Assembly (NCBI GenBank): GCA_021811865.1
Contig: JAKAQB010000135.1
Span: 1 to 6,202 of the forward strand
Origin: Actinomycetes bacterium
Lineage (GTDB): Bacteria; Actinomycetota; Acidimicrobiia; Acidimicrobiales; Palsa-688
Direction of reading: 5' to 3'
DNA length: 6,202 nt
A model generated the notes under the pieces. It saw only the letters and a program-made list of their open reading frames with translations, was not told where the DNA came from and did no database searches. Shown one piece after another: positions 4,936-6,202 of the stretch. The first letter of the stretch is position 1. Every line of letters starts with the position of its first letter. The translations under genes and the position numbers were made by a program.

Positions 4936-5694
4936 TCAGCGGTAAGAGCCACTCGGCGACAGCCTGAGGGTGCGGTGCTGGGCTGCGTCGTGTCCGTAGA
5001 TCATCATGGCGTCGTGCTCGTCGGCGAGCTGGCGCAGCATGAGCCCGCTTGCCCGGGCAGTGGAGGGATCGGCCTGCCCGTCCCAGTTGTCATGGTCGAA
5101 ATTGTCCTGGCAGTAGACCGCGTCCCCGCACACGATGACCGTCCCGGTCTCCTCGAGCTGGAGGACGACCGACTGGTGACCCACGCAGTGCCCCGGAGTG
5201 GCGAGCACCTCCAGACCGTCGAAGAGACGGGTCCGCCCATCGACCAGCTCGTAGCTGAGGCTCGGAAGATCCCAGTACTGGTTGGGGAAGCTCGGGTTGT
5301 CCTTGGCGTGCTCGAATTGGTCCCGCTGGACGAAGAACGTCGCCCTGCCGAGGAGGTCGTTGTTGCCGGCATGGTCGAAGTGGAGATGGGTGTTGATCAC
5401 GAAGTCGACGTCCTGAGGGGCGATCTCCAGCTGACCCAGCCGGAGCAGCAGGCTGTCCTCCGGACTCATCACCGGGATGAGGGCCTCGGCCGCCTCGGTC
5501 CCCCGCCAGGTCATCTCGGGGTCGTCGACATGCAGCCGGTTCATCCCGGTGTCCACGAGGACGAGGCGATCGTCGTCAAGGCGGACGAGAAAGGCGTTGA
5601 CTGGCAGGTGGACGCGATGGCCGTCCCGCACGCCCGGCGCGACCACCTCGTAGTCGCAGCAGCAGTCTCCGAGTGGCAGGACGTACAGCTCCAT
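4936..5694 (-). CDS. N-acyl homoserine lactonase family, metallo-beta-lactamase fold
   Basis: A 252-residue cytoplasmic-looking protein of normal AiiA-family length. Such enzymes open the lactone ring of acyl-homoserine lactone quorum signals using two metal ions, usually zinc. The HxHxDH motif is complete (H103, H105, D107, H108 in THLHFDHAGNN), followed by H169 in TPGH, D191 in GDA and H235 in YGHD. Y194 after GDA matches the catalytic tyrosine of AiiA. DTGMN (48-52) is also typical. The N-terminus has an odd run of three cysteines (11-13). The start is the ATG at 5694, with GGAGGG 6 bases ahead; an upstream Met adding 11 residues would place the ribosome binding site inside the gene. It stands alone with no signal synthase or receptor nearby. 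Related lactonases act on other lactones, so the substrate is inferred. Confidence 0.88.
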   Translation of the reverse strand: MELYVLPLGDCCCDYEVVAPGVRDGHRVHLPVNAFLVRLDDDRLVLVDTGMNRLHVDDPEMTWRGTEAAEALIPVMSPEDSLLLRLGQLEIAPQDVDFVINTHLHFDHAGNNDLLGRATFFVQRDQFEHAKDNPSFPNQYWDLPSLSYELVDGRTRLFDGLEVLATPGHCVGHQSVVLQLEETGTVIVCGDAVYCQDNFDHDNWDGQADPSTARASGLMLRQLADEHDAMMIYGHDAAQHRTLRLSPSGSYR

Positions 5695-5739
5695 GTGGCT
5701 CCCTCCGGCAGGTTGCCGCTCAACCATATGCGGACCGCC

Positions 5740-5754
5740 CCGCGTCGTACGCGG
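5740..5754. promoter_or_regulatory. 6-bp inverted repeat upstream of the lactonase gene
   Basis: CCGCGT (5740-5745) and ACGCGG (5749-5754) flank CGT, 45 bases upstream of the lactonase start. A -10-like TATGGT lies nearer the gene on the minus strand (5723-5728). It may be an operator, though in GC-rich DNA an arm of this length can arise by chance. Confidence 0.22.
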
Positions 5755-5857
5755 AGTCGGGCGAGGGGATGCTCAGGATCTGTGGGTCGGCTCGACCGCT
5801 GACCTTGCGCCGGTCTCCCTTGCTGCGCTTGGTTCCCGACCGGCACTCCTCTCGGTC

Positions 5858-5884
5858 CGTCGCTCCGGCGCGAGGAGCGCGACG
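5858..5884. repeat. Imperfect hairpin in the right-hand gap
   Basis: CGCTCC (5861-5866) pairs with GGAGCG (5874-5879) around a 7-base loop, and three more pairs follow (5858-5860 with 5882-5884) across a 2-base bulge. No gene ends beside it in the window. It might terminate a transcript entering from the right on the minus strand. Confidence 0.25.
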
Positions 5885-6202
5885 AGACGGCGCCATTGAA
5901 TCAGCGCGGGTGGTCTTCACCGACCGGGACCAGTCGACGGCCATGGTCGGTCCGCTGGAGTCCGGCCCGTCGTCACCTGGGTGCTCGAGCAGACGGTCGA
6001 GAGGCTGTCTCGATCTGGTTGGAGGACCTCGGGCGCAGCCCAATGCTCGGCTGGCCGCCGTGGAAGGCAGCCGCACCCCGAAGTCGCCGCGCAGGGTTCG
6101 GCGGCCTCGTGCCCGACCGCACTTGGAGCCAGACATCGAGGCGGTGTCGATGGGTGATCGAACGACCTCTTCTCCGTCGCATGGTGCCGGTCTCCTGATA
6201 GC

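Larger units (their letters stand above)
5695..6202. other. Gene-poor right end of the window
   Basis: 508 bases upstream of the lactonase gene. Open frames of 69-138 codons exist on both strands, but they are Arg- and Ser-rich and match no family I recognise. One, on the minus strand from ATG at 6182 to 5973, has AGGAGA 8 bases ahead and would give 69 residues starting MRRRRGRSITHRH. It overlaps other open frames and is not called as a gene. The region holds the inverted repeats at 5740-5754 and 5858-5884. Confidence 0.5.

Noticed and set aside
4741..5802. A 353-codon open frame on the + strand
   Set aside because: It runs antisense to the lactonase gene, which has a full set of catalytic motifs and a strong ribosome binding site. 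The + strand translation has no family features and is Val/Glu-rich, as expected of the complement of GC-rich coding DNA.
6130..6180. WVIER in a + strand frame, recalling the WVVERT end motif of IS5-type transposases
   Set aside because: Only five residues match. The sequence on either side has no transposase features, no terminal inverted repeats were seen, and the frame is otherwise Arg/Ser-rich.
1..6202. tRNA genes, CRISPR arrays and tandem repeats
   Set aside because: No T-loop consensus in a tRNA context, no regularly spaced repeats and no long direct repeats were seen on either strand.

Overview
The window is high-GC DNA with GTG as well as ATG starts, strong purine-rich ribosome binding sites and 4-base start/stop overlaps. 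This fits a high-GC actinobacterium (Actinomycetota), but nothing here fixes the genus. No rRNA, tRNA, CRISPR array or convincing transposase was seen. Six protein-coding genes are well supported. About 30% of the window has no convincing gene, which is loose packing for such a bacterium.

Layout. (1) Bases 1-1248, + strand: the 3' part of a secreted-type glycoside hydrolase family 5 gene resembling endoglycoceramidases, with both catalytic glutamates and the C-terminal beta-sandwich. (2) 1249-1879: a long gap with three good hairpins, two of them placed like terminators for the hydrolase gene. (3) 1880-2952, - strand: a two-gene operon in which a class II aldolase/adducin-family enzyme overlaps by ATGA with a cysteine-free carboxymuconolactone decarboxylase (PcaC-like) protein. 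(4) 2953-3296: a divergent control region with two perfect inverted repeats, one of which looks like a CsoR-family operator. (5) 3297-4560, + strand: a DsrE/YchN-like protein overlapping by 14 bases with a molybdate-binding-like (ModA-type) protein that has no signal peptide, then a 21-codon ORF that may be the stump of a lost third gene. (6) 4561-4935: a gap with nested inverted repeats. (7) 4936-5694, - strand: an AiiA-type N-acyl homoserine lactonase with a complete metal-binding set. (8) 5695-6202: no convincing gene.

How the genes may work together. The aldolase-type enzyme and the CMD protein are translationally coupled and probably act in one pathway. One possibility is aromatic-acid breakdown, because 3,4-dihydroxyphthalate decarboxylases belong to the class II aldolase family and PcaC is the decarboxylase of the protocatechuate branch. 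The DsrE-like and ModA-like pair point to sulfur or oxyanion chemistry in the cytoplasm. Both operons diverge from one control region, so a shared regulator is plausible. The lactonase could degrade quorum signals of neighbouring bacteria. All of these pathway statements are inference.
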